Shown in pieces: positions 1 to 4,829 of a stretch of 7,181 nt of DNA. Made by a program: the position numbers and the translations under genes. The stretch is from assembly GCA_965649105.1 (NCBI GenBank), contig CBFGJP010000103.1, positions 1 through 7,181 on the forward strand, written 5' to 3'. Within the stretch, counting starts at the first letter, position 1; each line of letters begins with the position of its first letter. Source of the DNA: JAOAFX01 sp965649105 (GTDB lineage: Bacteria > Hydrothermota > Tepidihabitantia > SM23-42 > JAOAFX01). Under the pieces are notes generated by a model. The model saw nothing but the letters and a program-made list of their open reading frames with translations. It was not told where the DNA came from and searched no databases.

Positions 1-7
1 TATACAA

Positions 8-29
8 TATAATGAAATTTTTCATTATA
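8..29. repeat. 22-bp near-perfect palindrome
   Basis: Ten-base arms TATAATGAAA and TTTCATTATA surround two T residues. Each arm carries TATAAT, one on each strand, so it could be a divergent -10 element or an operator. I found no convincing -35 at the right distance on the minus strand, and the plus strand upstream lies outside the window. On the minus strand it lies downstream of the carbamoyltransferase remnant. Function is unknown. Confidence 0.5.
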
Positions 30-42
30 GAAAAAAATATGG

Positions 43-142
43 ACAAGATACATCAGGGATTTCCGATCGCCGAGGGAAAGTGCCAACTATAAGATGGAGC
101 ATCGATGGGGGGTTTCAGGGGTTCTCCCCTGATGTATCTTGT
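43..142. repeat. 100-bp element with 16-bp terminal inverted repeats (MITE-like)
   Basis: ACAAGATACATCAGGG at 43-58 is the exact reverse complement of 127-142. The 68 bp between them hold no reading frame. Inside the right end is a second perfect hairpin, TCAGGGG (115-121), TTCT loop, CCCCTGA (126-132). It shares bases with the long stem, so the two folds exclude each other. The right arm encodes the last residues (about QDTSGENP) and the stop codon of the carbamoyltransferase remnant, which suggests the element inserted into and capped that frame. I see no flanking target-site duplication, so a non-autonomous transposable element is an inference. No U-rich tract follows either hairpin on the minus strand, so it does not look like an ordinary terminator. 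Confidence 0.55.
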
Positions 143-333
143 TTCTTCTTGGTGATATAAAAATTTTCTATGGCGAGGGCGTCAAGACCGGAATTCAAAA
201 AAGTTTTCATCGCATCATCAGGTGAGCAGACAATCGGCTCACCATGTAGATTAAATGAAGTATTCAATATCCCACCCACCCCCGTGAGTTCCTCAAATCT
301 TTTTAAAAGCCGATAATATTTTTGATTCCATCC
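115..333 (-). pseudogene. C-terminal fragment of a second carbamoyltransferase
   Basis: An open minus-strand frame with no usable start reads roughly WNQKYYRLLKRFEELTG, then ILNTSFNLHGEPIV, CSPDDAMKTF and GLDALAIENFYI, before the stop at 115-117. This matches the C-terminal end of the NodU/CmcH O-carbamoyltransferase family, where the NTSFN..GEPIV motif is typical. The gene ending at 6131 carries the matching NTSFNENEPIV end. The two tails differ clearly, so they are paralogues and not a recent duplication. Only about 72 of the usual 550-600 codons remain. The frame opens after a stop at 334-336, inside the end of the DUF5615 gene, and shares bases 303-333 with it in another frame. The last residues come from the inverted-repeat element at 43-142. 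It is almost certainly non-functional. Confidence 0.75.
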
Positions 334-659
334 TTACGGACAAGATGATCAATAAAATCATCCATTTTATATTTTGCAAAAAAAGGTAGAAGTAAATTTA
401 ATATCTTATCAGAAGTGGCAGGATTAACTTTAACACGAACCACTCCTAAATGCACACTCAATGGCAATACCACCCAATCACCAAAATGTTCATCAAGGGT
501 AATTAGAATCCTTTTCTGAGATAGATTTTTCTAAAATCTTATGGTCATCCGCTCGTCCCTGTCCAATTTCCGAAGCCCGTACTACATCATATCCTTGCTC
601 TCTCAACTTATTAGCAACTTCAACACCGAGCATCTGGTCGAGATATAACCCTTAGACAT
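303..659 (-). pseudogene. DUF5615 PIN-like toxin, frameshifted
   Basis: The family is recognisable across two frames. The first part reads LYLDQMLGVEVANKLREQGY, then DVVRASEIGQGRADDHKILE. After a one-base shift near 511-516 (an AAAA run on the coding strand) it continues RILITLDEHFGDWVVLPLSV, LGVVRVKVNPATSDKIL, ending IKNIIGF with a stop at 303-305. The acidic residues expected of the PIN-like fold are present: Asp in LDQ, Asp-Asp in ADDHKIL, and Asp in TLDEHFGD. The start is also damaged. The ATG at 657-659 overlaps the DUF433 stop but is out of frame with LYLDQ by one base, and the next in-frame ATG (631-633) would delete the LDQ motif. DUF5615 genes usually follow DUF433 genes as the predicted toxin of a VapBC-like pair. 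As read, no functional toxin is made. Sequencing error at short homopolymers is an alternative. Confidence 0.75.
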
Positions 660-882
660 TCACCTCTTTAAGCTCAATATTTTCAAGAGAAGCCTTCGCA
701 TAATGCAAGGCAGCATGAATATCTGCACGGGTTAATTCAGGATAATTCGCAAGAATTTCATCCCAGGATTTACCTTCTGCCAGATTATCAAGTATCACAG
801 AAACTGGAATTCGCGTTCCTTTAATCACTGGCTTACCATTACAAACTTTGGCATCAATTTCTATCCTTTCCAAAAAAGTCAT
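652..882 (-). CDS. DUF433 family protein, predicted antitoxin
   Basis: This 76-residue protein has the DUF433 signature: GKPVIKGTRIPV at residues 17-27, LAEGKSWDEILANYPELT at 34-51, then DIHAALHYA at 54-62. Family members carry a helix-turn-helix-like fold and are predicted DNA-binding antitoxins partnered with DUF5615 or other PIN-like toxins. The start is well supported by AGGAGGTGG at 888-896, five bases before the ATG, and by a consensus promoter at 907-934, which together imply a short leader. The stop (652-654) overlaps the ATG-like start of the DUF5615 frame at 657-659, the arrangement expected for translational coupling. The gene is intact while its partner is broken, so it may now act alone as an autoregulated DNA-binding protein. 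Family assignment is firm and the antitoxin role is inferred. Confidence 0.9.
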   Translation of the reverse strand: MTFLERIEIDAKVCNGKPVIKGTRIPVSVILDNLAEGKSWDEILANYPELTRADIHAALHYAKASLENIELKEVNV

Positions 883-906
883 TTAAACCACCTCCTGGAC
901 ATCAAG

Positions 907-934
907 ATTATAGAGAAAAACTTTCCAATGTCAA
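907..934 (-). promoter_or_regulatory. Consensus sigma-70 promoter for DUF433 operon
   Basis: On the minus strand, a perfect TTGACA (934-929) and a perfect TATAAT (912-907) are separated by 16 bp. Transcription would start near position 900, leaving a leader of about 18 nt that contains the AGGAGGTGG ribosome site. No clear operator palindrome overlaps it. Confidence 0.85.
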
Positions 935-988
935 GAAAAATTTTTACAACATTATATAATTCCAACATACCAAATTCTATTTACTCAT

Positions 989-1146
989 TTCCACTTACGA
1001 AATGGGGATGGAATTCATCATTCTCATATTTTTTGCTTCCATTTCACTTCCACTTGCGAAGTGGAACTCGGGGTCTAAAAAAATCAGCGAAAACCCAATG
1101 AAGTATCAGCACTTTTCACTTCCACTTGCGAAGTGGAAGGGGGTTA
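989..1146. repeat. Double-hairpin intergenic repeat, copy A
   Basis: The 883-1196 stretch has no intact gene. It contains two exact copies of the hairpin TTCCACTTGCGAAGTGGAA (1048-1066 and 1120-1138; 8-bp arms, GCG loop) and a degenerate third (CCACTTACGAAATGG, about 991-1005). The 53 bp between the exact hairpins, including TCTAAAAAAATCAGCGAAAA, recur with few changes in copy B at 3042-3139. Shared sequence runs from about 1048 to GGTTAT at 1146. On the minus strand it interrupts a remnant of an oxidoreductase gene. It looks like a REP/BIME-like or MITE-like element. No coding content is seen. Confidence 0.8.
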
Positions 1147-1189
1147 TTTTCAATTCACCAGTTTTGTAGTTTTGAATTATCTGTTTCAT
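1146..1189 (-). pseudogene. 5' stub of bi-domain oxidoreductase gene
   Basis: An ATG at 1189 begins MKQIIQNYKTGELKI, after which the frame runs into the double-hairpin repeat (TPFHFASGSEKC, stop near 1109). The opening matches the start of bi-domain oxidoreductases, which join a zinc-alcohol-dehydrogenase-like part to a Gfo/Idh/MocA part and occur in polysaccharide clusters. The remnant at 2589-2778 starts the same way (MLQIIQNYETGELKI) and, unlike this one, keeps the following ISAGTER motif that identifies the family. The two 45-base stretches differ at nine positions, mostly synonymous, so they come from paralogues that were under selection before decay. A GGTG just upstream, overlapping the end of the ATPase gene, may have been its ribosome site. 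Only about 15 native codons remain. Confidence 0.6.
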
Positions 1190-1196
1190 AAAATAA

Positions 1197-2477
1197 TCAC
1201 CGACCACCTATCAGCCATTTCCATAAGGGGATATATTTAATTCCGTCCTGATTCTTCTCTAAGTCATTAGTGATTATGATTAAATCTCTTACATGTTTTT
1301 TATAGGTATTCTTAAATTCCAATAATCCGTTTATCTCCCTTTTATCCAATACCCGCCCATAAGAGACATTTATCGCCGTCAAATCACCATTTTCTTTAAT
1401 CACAAAGTCAACTTCTCCTTTTTTCTTCCAATAATAAACATCAAGACCGAGCCTTAACAATTGTTGGAAAACCAAATTTTCGACCAACCTGCCCTCATCT
1501 TGAGAAAACCTAAATGAAACAGCATTCCTCAAACCATTATCAATTGTATATATCTTTTTAGGGTTGACTTGCTGGACTTTCAAAGAATAAGAAAAAATTG
1601 GAACGAAATGTATCAGTTCAACCTCCCCTAAATAAGATAAATATTCTAAAATCGTTTCCCGGGAGATGTGATAGTGTGGTAATAGGCTATGATAATAGGC
1701 ATTTATGGAAAAGGTATTGGCAACATTTGTAATTAAAAATTTGATTATATCCTTTAAAAGTTGAATATTCCGTATTGAAAATCTTTCTACGAGGTCGCGG
1801 TATATAATAAGGTCGTGATAATTTTTTAAAATTGGGGCTCTCAATTCTTCACGCGCCAAGACAACTTCTGGAAAACCACCAGTGTTTATATATTCCCTTA
1901 AAAAATATTTAATTTTATATCTTACTTTAGAGTAGGCGAAATCAGGCTTCACTTCTATGCCTTTAAACCTCAAAAATTCTTTAAAACTTAGCGGGAATAT
2001 TTTATAGCACAATGTGCGACCCCGCAAAGAAGTAGCAATTTCGCGGCTTAATAACCGTGAAGAAGAACCGGTAATATAAATATTCACATTTTCTTTGTCG
2101 TATATCCGACGAACAAAGGTTTCCCAACCTTCAATGTTTTGGATCTCGTCAAGGAAAAGAAAAAGATTGCGGTCCTTATTATCGGGATAAAGTTCAAAAT
2201 ATGCCTCAAGAAAGGCATCCAAATCCCGGAACGATAAAGGCAAAATTCTATCATCTTCAAAACTGACATAAAAAATTCTGTCGTAGGGCGTCTTTCCTTT
2301 TAAATCATTTATTAATTGATAAAAATAGAAAGTCTTACCCACCCGACGCGGTCCAACAATCGTAATTATCTTATTTGACTTTGGCGGTATTTGTAGATCT
2401 CTTTTGATAGCAATCGGAATTTTAGACTCGTGAAATTCCTTTATCAATATCTTAAATATCTCTTTTTTATCTTCCAT
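1197..2477 (-). CDS. AAA ATPase with C-terminal DUF4143 domain
   Basis: This 426-residue protein is of normal length for the AAA_14/DUF4143 family. Visible motifs are Walker A GPRRVGKT at residues 42-49, Walker B LFLFLDE at 105-111, and the sensor-like TGSSSRLL at 136-143. PLSFKEFLRF and TGGFPEV, also typical of the family, follow. The C-terminal DUF4143 part has the nuclease-like GEVDFVI at 354-360. The position where related PD-(D/E)xK folds carry ExK reads INVSYG (369-374), so catalytic nuclease activity is unlikely. The cellular role of the family is not established; members are patchily distributed and often sit among mobile or defence-type genes. The ATG has no Shine-Dalgarno sequence and lies five bases after a TATAAT box, which suggests a leaderless transcript. 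The gene stands between two oxidoreductase remnants, consistent with an acquired module. Domain call is firm; function unknown. Confidence 0.9.
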   Translation of the reverse strand: MEDKKEIFKILIKEFHESKIPIAIKRDLQIPPKSNKIITIVGPRRVGKTFYFYQLINDLKGKTPYDRIFYVSFEDDRILPLSFRDLDAFLEAYFELYPDNKDRNLFLFLDEIQNIEGWETFVRRIYDKENVNIYITGSSSRLLSREIATSLRGRTLCYKIFPLSFKEFLRFKGIEVKPDFAYSKVRYKIKYFLREYINTGGFPEVVLAREELRAPILKNYHDLIIYRDLVERFSIRNIQLLKDIIKFLITNVANTFSINAYYHSLLPHYHISRETILEYLSYLGEVELIHFVPIFSYSLKVQQVNPKKIYTIDNGLRNAVSFRFSQDEGRLVENLVFQQLLRLGLDVYYWKKKGEVDFVIKENGDLTAINVSYGRVLDKREINGLLEFKNTYKKHVRDLIIITNDLEKNQDGIKYIPLWKWLIGGR

Positions 2478-2482
2478 AACAT

Positions 2483-2510
2483 ATTATATTTGTTCTTCCA
2501 TAGAAGTCAA
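2483..2510 (-). promoter_or_regulatory. Promoter for the ATPase, probably giving a leaderless mRNA
   Basis: Minus-strand TTGACT (2510-2505), a 16-bp spacer and TATAAT (2488-2483) stand directly before the ATG at 2477-2475. Normal spacing puts the start of transcription at or within a base or two of the ATG, and there is no Shine-Dalgarno sequence. An imperfect palindrome, TTGTC (2525-2529) with GACAA (2540-2544), lies just upstream of the -35 and could be an operator. Confidence 0.6.
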
Positions 2511-2588
2511 CAATTAGTTAAATATTGTCCTATATACAAGACAACTTTAAGACAGGGGACATAACAGTGCCTATCAAATTCAGTAGTA

Positions 2589-2778
2589 TCAATTTTTTAT
2601 CTTTCTTTGACGGGATTTTGCCTTCTGGAAAAGATTCTTTCTTGCCAGTTCCACACTTTTTCGTTCAGTGCCCGCACTGATTAAAATGCATTTTGAACTA
2701 AAACCATTCCGTGCTGAACAACGGGAACCCCTCAATCTTCAACTCACCGGTTTCGTAGTTTTGAATGATTTGTAGCAT
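2589..2778 (-). pseudogene. Decayed 5' part of a bi-domain oxidoreductase
   Basis: Three frames read in succession reconstruct a family start: MLQIIQNYETGELKIEGFPL from the ATG at 2778, then VQHGMVLVQNAF in a second frame, then LISAGTERKSVELARKNLF and QKAKSR in a third, stopping at 2589-2591. The string LISAGTER followed by a basic helix is characteristic of the N-terminal zinc-ADH-like part of bi-domain (ADH plus Gfo/Idh/MocA) oxidoreductases of polysaccharide loci. At least two indels and the loss of several hundred downstream codons make it a remnant. It is too broken over too short a distance for simple sequencing error alone. The ATPase gene begins 112 bases further on, so that module may have replaced the rest. 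Confidence 0.7.
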
Positions 2779-2781
2779 TAT

Positions 2782-2856
2782 TTATACATCCGTTTTTATT
2801 CTCAAGGTTGTTTGTTTACCACCCTTTCGCATTATTACAGAAAAACGGAATTTCCC
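2782..2856 (-). pseudogene. Possible 3' end of an upstream gene, unrecognised
   Basis: A minus-strand frame open from 2856 ends with MRKGGKQTTLRIKTDV and TAA at 2782-2784, four bases before the ATG of the oxidoreductase remnant. That spacing is what a co-transcribed upstream gene would show, and the alternating hydrophobic pattern (FRFSVIM, TTLRIKTDV) looks like terminal beta strands. An adjoining open stretch in another frame reaches back to about position 2930, so a further frameshift is possible. The assembly gap at 2939-2948 removes the rest. This is a weak call. Confidence 0.25.
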
Positions 2857-2938
2857 TTATGATATTTAATCCAAAAAATTGTTTCACTTTAGCGCTTTTT
2901 ATATCTGACGATATTGGCGAGTCGTAATTCTATAATAT

Positions 2939-2948
2939 NNNNNNNNNN
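2939..2948. other. Assembly gap (ten Ns)
   Basis: Exactly ten N characters, probably a placeholder of unknown true length. It lies beside repeat-rich sequence (hairpins and 8-bp-periodic DNA), which is the likely reason the assembly failed here. The order of genes across it should not be taken as proven contiguous. Confidence 0.95.
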
Positions 2949-2962
2949 AGTAATCCGTTCGT

Positions 2963-3002
2963 CAATTCGGCAATTACCGAATTGTAGAATTTGGGAATTG
3001 TG
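2963..3002. repeat. Intergenic octamer-periodic tract, AATT every 8 bp
   Basis: Five consecutive octamers read CAATTCGG, CAATTACC, GAATTGTA, GAATTTGG, GAATTGTG, so AATT recurs at exact 8-bp steps (2964, 2972, 2980, 2988, 2996). Within it CAATTCGG (2963-2970) and CCGAATTG (2977-2984) form a hairpin with a 6-base loop. The same AATT-per-8 phasing is seen inside the carbamoyltransferase gene at 6680-6735. No gene is visible between 2949 and 3135. Confidence 0.7.
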
Positions 3003-3041
3003 GGATGGCTAAAGTAATTCCGCCATTTACGAAGCACTCCT

Positions 3042-3139
3042 TTCCACTTGCGAAGTGGAGGGGGGTCTAAAAAAATCAGCGAAAAGCCAATGAAATATCA
3101 ACCCTTTTCACTTCCACTTCGCAAGTGGAAGGAGGTTAT
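3042..3139. repeat. Double-hairpin intergenic repeat, copy B
   Basis: This is the second copy of the element at 1048-1146, with one length difference and scattered substitutions. Its hairpins are at 3043-3059 (TCCACTTGCGAAGTGGA) and 3112-3130 (TTCCACTTCGCAAGTGGAA). In the second hairpin the loop reads CGC, not GCG, so that hairpin is inverted relative to copy A. The right edge contains the stop codon of the GDP-fucose synthase gene (3136-3138), and the hairpin starts five bases after it on the coding strand. It could therefore protect the transcript's 3' end, but no U tract follows to make it a standard terminator. Confidence 0.8.
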
Positions 3140-4122
3140 GGGGCATTTGAATTGAGGTACCAATCAATGGTCTTTTTCAATCCTTCTTCAAAATTCGTCT
3201 TTGCCCTGAAACCAAACTCTTGCTCTGCCTTTGATGTGTCAAGCATCCTCCTGGGTTGACCATCGGGCTTTGTAGTATCCCACTTAATCTCACCATTGAA
3301 TTTCAATAATCTTGCAATCAATTCGGTCAAATCTTTAATTGAAATCTCAAAACCTGCACCAATATTCACTGGGTCTGATTTATTATAATGCTCGGTCGCC
3401 AGCACAATCGCCTCAGCACAATCCTCAACATACAAAAATTCACGAGTGGCCCTGCCAGTACCCCAGACGGTAACCGGAGCATCGGAGCAACGGTGCATCG
3501 GAGCATCGGTGTTAAGACGTTTTAACACACCTTCTTTTCCACCCATTGACTCAACAAACTTCTTAATCAGCGCTGGAATTACATGCGAAGAAGCAGGGTC
3601 AAAATTATCGCCCGGACCGTATAGATTTACCGGCATCAAAAATATAGAATTAAAACCGTATTGCTGGCGGTATGCTTGGGACTGAACCAAAAGCATCTTC
3701 TTTGCCAGACCATAAGGGGCATTGGTCTCTTCAGGATAACCATCCCATAGATTTTCTTCTTTAAATGGAACCGGCGTAAACTTGGGGTAGCAGCAGATCG
3801 TGCCTAACGCAACAAACTTTTCAATTTTATGGCGATATGCCTGGTCAAGCAGAAATACACCCATAGTCAAATTGTCATAAAAAAACTCGGCAGGATGTTC
3901 GCGATTTGCACCAATCCCGCCGACACGAGCAGCAAGGTGAACTACAATATCAGGTTTTATATCTTCATACATCCTCTTTACATTTTCTAATTCCCTGAGA
4001 TCATACTCGGGCAAATCTGCAACAAAAACATTTTTGTATCCGTTCTCTTTAAATCTATTTACGAGATGTTTACCTAAAAACCCCTTTCCACCTGTAATAC
4101 ATATCCTTTTATTTCTATCCAT
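3136..4122 (-). CDS. fcl: GDP-L-fucose synthase (GDP-4-keto-6-deoxy-mannose epimerase/reductase)
   Basis: This extended short-chain dehydrogenase of 328 residues makes GDP-L-fucose from GDP-4-keto-6-deoxymannose with NADPH, in the cytoplasm. The Rossmann motif GGKGFLG is at residues 11-17. Residues matching the E. coli enzyme's catalytic set are Thr108 (for Ser107), Cys110 (Cys109), Tyr137 and Lys141 in YGLAK, and His180 in SSHVIPAL. LYGPGDNFD and GTGRATREFLYVED are also diagnostic. The gmd gene for the preceding dehydratase is not in the window. The start has AGGAGGT at 4126-4132 and a consensus promoter at 4179-4206, so it is probably transcribed independently of the upstream glycosyltransferase operon. 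Residues 199-216 are an extra 18-residue block absent from the usual family alignment between the helix after His180 and VTVWG. It corresponds exactly to an octamer-repeat insertion in the DNA. Confidence 0.95.
   Translation of the reverse strand: MDRNKRICITGGKGFLGKHLVNRFKENGYKNVFVADLPEYDLRELENVKRMYEDIKPDIVVHLAARVGGIGANREHPAEFFYDNLTMGVFLLDQAYRHKIEKFVALGTICCYPKFTPVPFKEENLWDGYPEETNAPYGLAKKMLLVQSQAYRQQYGFNSIFLMPVNLYGPGDNFDPASSHVIPALIKKFVESMGGKEGVLKRLNTDAPMHRCSDAPVTVWGTGRATREFLYVEDCAEAIVLATEHYNKSDPVNIGAGFEISIKDLTELIARLLKFNGEIKWDTTKPDGQPRRMLDTSKAEQEFGFRAKTNFEEGLKKTIDWYLNSNAP
3475..3528. repeat. 54-bp in-frame octamer-repeat insertion within fcl
   Basis: From 3475 five octamers follow without a break: CGGAGCAT, CGGAGCAA, CGGTGCAT, CGGAGCAT, CGGTGTTA. 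The tract then ends in the palindrome GTGTTAAGACGTTTTAACAC (3509-3528). Because 8 is not a multiple of 3, the peptide repeats every 8 residues: NTDAPMHR then CSDAPVT. Removing residues 199-216 restores the spacing of the E. coli enzyme to within about one residue (KEG-VTVWG), so the DNA block and the extra protein block share the same limits. Its G+C content is above that of the surrounding gene. Confidence 0.8.
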
Positions 4123-4178
4123 TATACCTCCTGTTATTAGTTACATTGATAATGCTATGTATATTTTCGCCCAGGTTC

Positions 4179-4206
4179 ATTATATACAAAGGTAATTGAA
4201 TGTCAA
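4179..4206 (-). promoter_or_regulatory. Consensus sigma-70 promoter for fcl
   Basis: Minus-strand perfect TTGACA (4206-4201), a 16-bp spacer and perfect TATAAT (4184-4179). Transcription would begin near 4172, giving a leader of about 50 nt before the ATG at 4122. The spacer length and boxes match those of the DUF433 promoter, though the surrounding sequence differs. Confidence 0.85.
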
Positions 4207-4270
4207 TAGAATTGCTACAGTCAATCTCGAAATTATTAATTCTCAACTTATTAAATTTTTTTATTCTTAG

Positions 4271-4303
4271 TTTTTCACTTTTTTAAAAAACCGAAATGTT
4301 GTT
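4271..4303. repeat. TTTTTTAAAAAA-centred repeat, copy 1
   Basis: TTTTTCAC, TTTTTTAAAAAA, CCGAAATGTTGTT. It begins eight bases after the stop codon of the ArsR-type gene on the coding strand. The core (TTTTTCAC through CCGAAATG) is identical in copies 2, 3 and 4. Beyond GTTGTT this copy diverges (ACGGG where copies 2 and 3 have GGGGTGAA). The rest of the 4123-4310 intergenic space holds the fcl promoter and AT-rich DNA without genes. Confidence 0.8.
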
Positions 4304-4310
4304 ACGGGAA

Positions 4311-4583
4311 CTATTGTTCGCATATTATAGCCAATACCTTTTGATTGATGGTAAGGCTCTTATCGTTGTTTAACCAGTATTCGGCAATACCATTCTGAAT
4401 CTCGCTCTTAACAAAATTCACATTCTCCAGAATCTTAAGATGACGGCAGGCAGTTGCCTCAGGAATATCCATTATATGTGCTATCTCACGCAATTCCATC
4501 CGTCCTTTTTTGTGCAAAAGTTGCAAAATTCTTACACGCTTTTCATTGGCGACAGCCTTTAAAATTTTCACTTTCAGATCCAT
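4311..4583 (-). CDS. ArsR-type winged-helix transcriptional regulator
   Basis: This 90-residue protein is a minimal winged helix-turn-helix. Helix 1 is LKAVANEKRVRILQLLHK (8-25), the HTH is MELREIAHIMDIPEATACRHLKIL (29-52) with the recognition helix around EATACRHL, and the wing is FVKSEIQNGIAEYWLN (57-72). The ANEKRVRIL opening is typical of ArsR/HTH_20 proteins. The metal-sensing CxC motif of arsenic or cadmium sensors is missing; the only cysteines are 46 and 88, so metal sensing is not supported. The ATG has GGGAG at 4590-4594 with six-base spacing. It sits between a glycosyltransferase and fcl and could regulate this polysaccharide cluster, but the target is inference. TTTTTTAAAAAA repeats flank it on both sides. 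No promoter of its own is obvious. Confidence 0.85.
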   Translation of the reverse strand: MDLKVKILKAVANEKRVRILQLLHKKGRMELREIAHIMDIPEATACRHLKILENVNFVKSEIQNGIAEYWLNNDKSLTINQKVLAIICEQ

Positions 4584-4609
4584 AATTGTCTCCCTGTCTT
4601 ATTGTTAAC

Positions 4610-4650
4610 TTTTTCACTTTTTTAAAAAACCGAAATGTTGTTGGGGTGAA
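4610..4650. repeat. TTTTTTAAAAAA-centred repeat, copy 2
   Basis: The core is identical to copy 1, extended on the right by GTTGTTGGGGTGAA as in copy 3. The outer ends TTTTTCAC and GTGAA form a short imperfect terminal inverted repeat. It lies upstream of the ArsR-type gene and supplies the last codons and stop of the doubtful 71-codon frame. Confidence 0.8.
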
Positions 4651-4829
4651 GAAGAATAAAGCTGAACCTTTTTGGGCGCGGTAAGAGACAAAACAATTAG
4701 ATCTTGTTGAGAAATCTTATAGCGACTACCGATTCCGAATTTATTTCGACTTTGTTCCATTATAAATTTTTTTATTTTTTTATTATTTTTTAATATCGTA
4801 GTGGTGAAATTAAGATTCAATCGGGTCAT
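4614..4829 (-). CDS. Doubtful 71-residue hypothetical protein
   Basis: The frame starts at an ATG overlapping the last 20 bases of the glycosyltransferase gene (a second ATG at 4758-4760 would give 48 residues) and ends inside repeat copy 2, which encodes its last residues (QHFGFLKK). I recognise no family. The N-terminal third is low-complexity (KNNKKIKKF) and comes from A-rich DNA. Neither ATG has a clear Shine-Dalgarno sequence. The 4-base-type overlap with the upstream gene (GATGACC around the ATG) leaves translational coupling possible. It may simply be a chance frame in repeat-bearing intergenic DNA. Confidence 0.25.
   Translation of the reverse strand: MTRLNLNFTTTILKNNKKIKKFIMEQSRNKFGIGSRYKISQQDLIVLSLTAPKKVQLYSSSPQQHFGFLKK

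Noticed and set aside
989..1146. Repeated hairpins resembling a CRISPR array
   Set aside because: Only two exact hairpin units plus one degenerate unit are present, and the segment between the exact units is itself repeated at the other locus, so it is not a unique spacer. No cas genes are present.
2084..2269. Minus-strand open frame within the ATPase gene
   Set aside because: It overlaps the Walker B and sensor region of the intact ATPase in another frame and shows no family signal.
2542..2580. Possible transposon border (AAGACAGGGGACATAACAG region)
   Set aside because: I could find no matching inverted partner or target duplication within the window, so nothing beyond a vague resemblance supports it.
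3043..3130. Hairpins after fcl as a rho-independent terminator
   Set aside because: On the coding strand the first hairpin is followed by GTGAAAAGGG and not by a T run. The T-rich stretch lies mid-element, before the second hairpin.
3446..3685. Plus-strand open frame opposite the fcl gene
   Set aside because: It is a shadow of fcl. Its only patterned residues come from the octamer insertion read on the other strand, and it has no ribosome site.
4271..4303. TTTTTTAAAAAA repeat as an intrinsic terminator
   Set aside because: The palindrome has no G+C stem, and no hairpin precedes a T run in the correct order. One copy lies inside a coding sequence.
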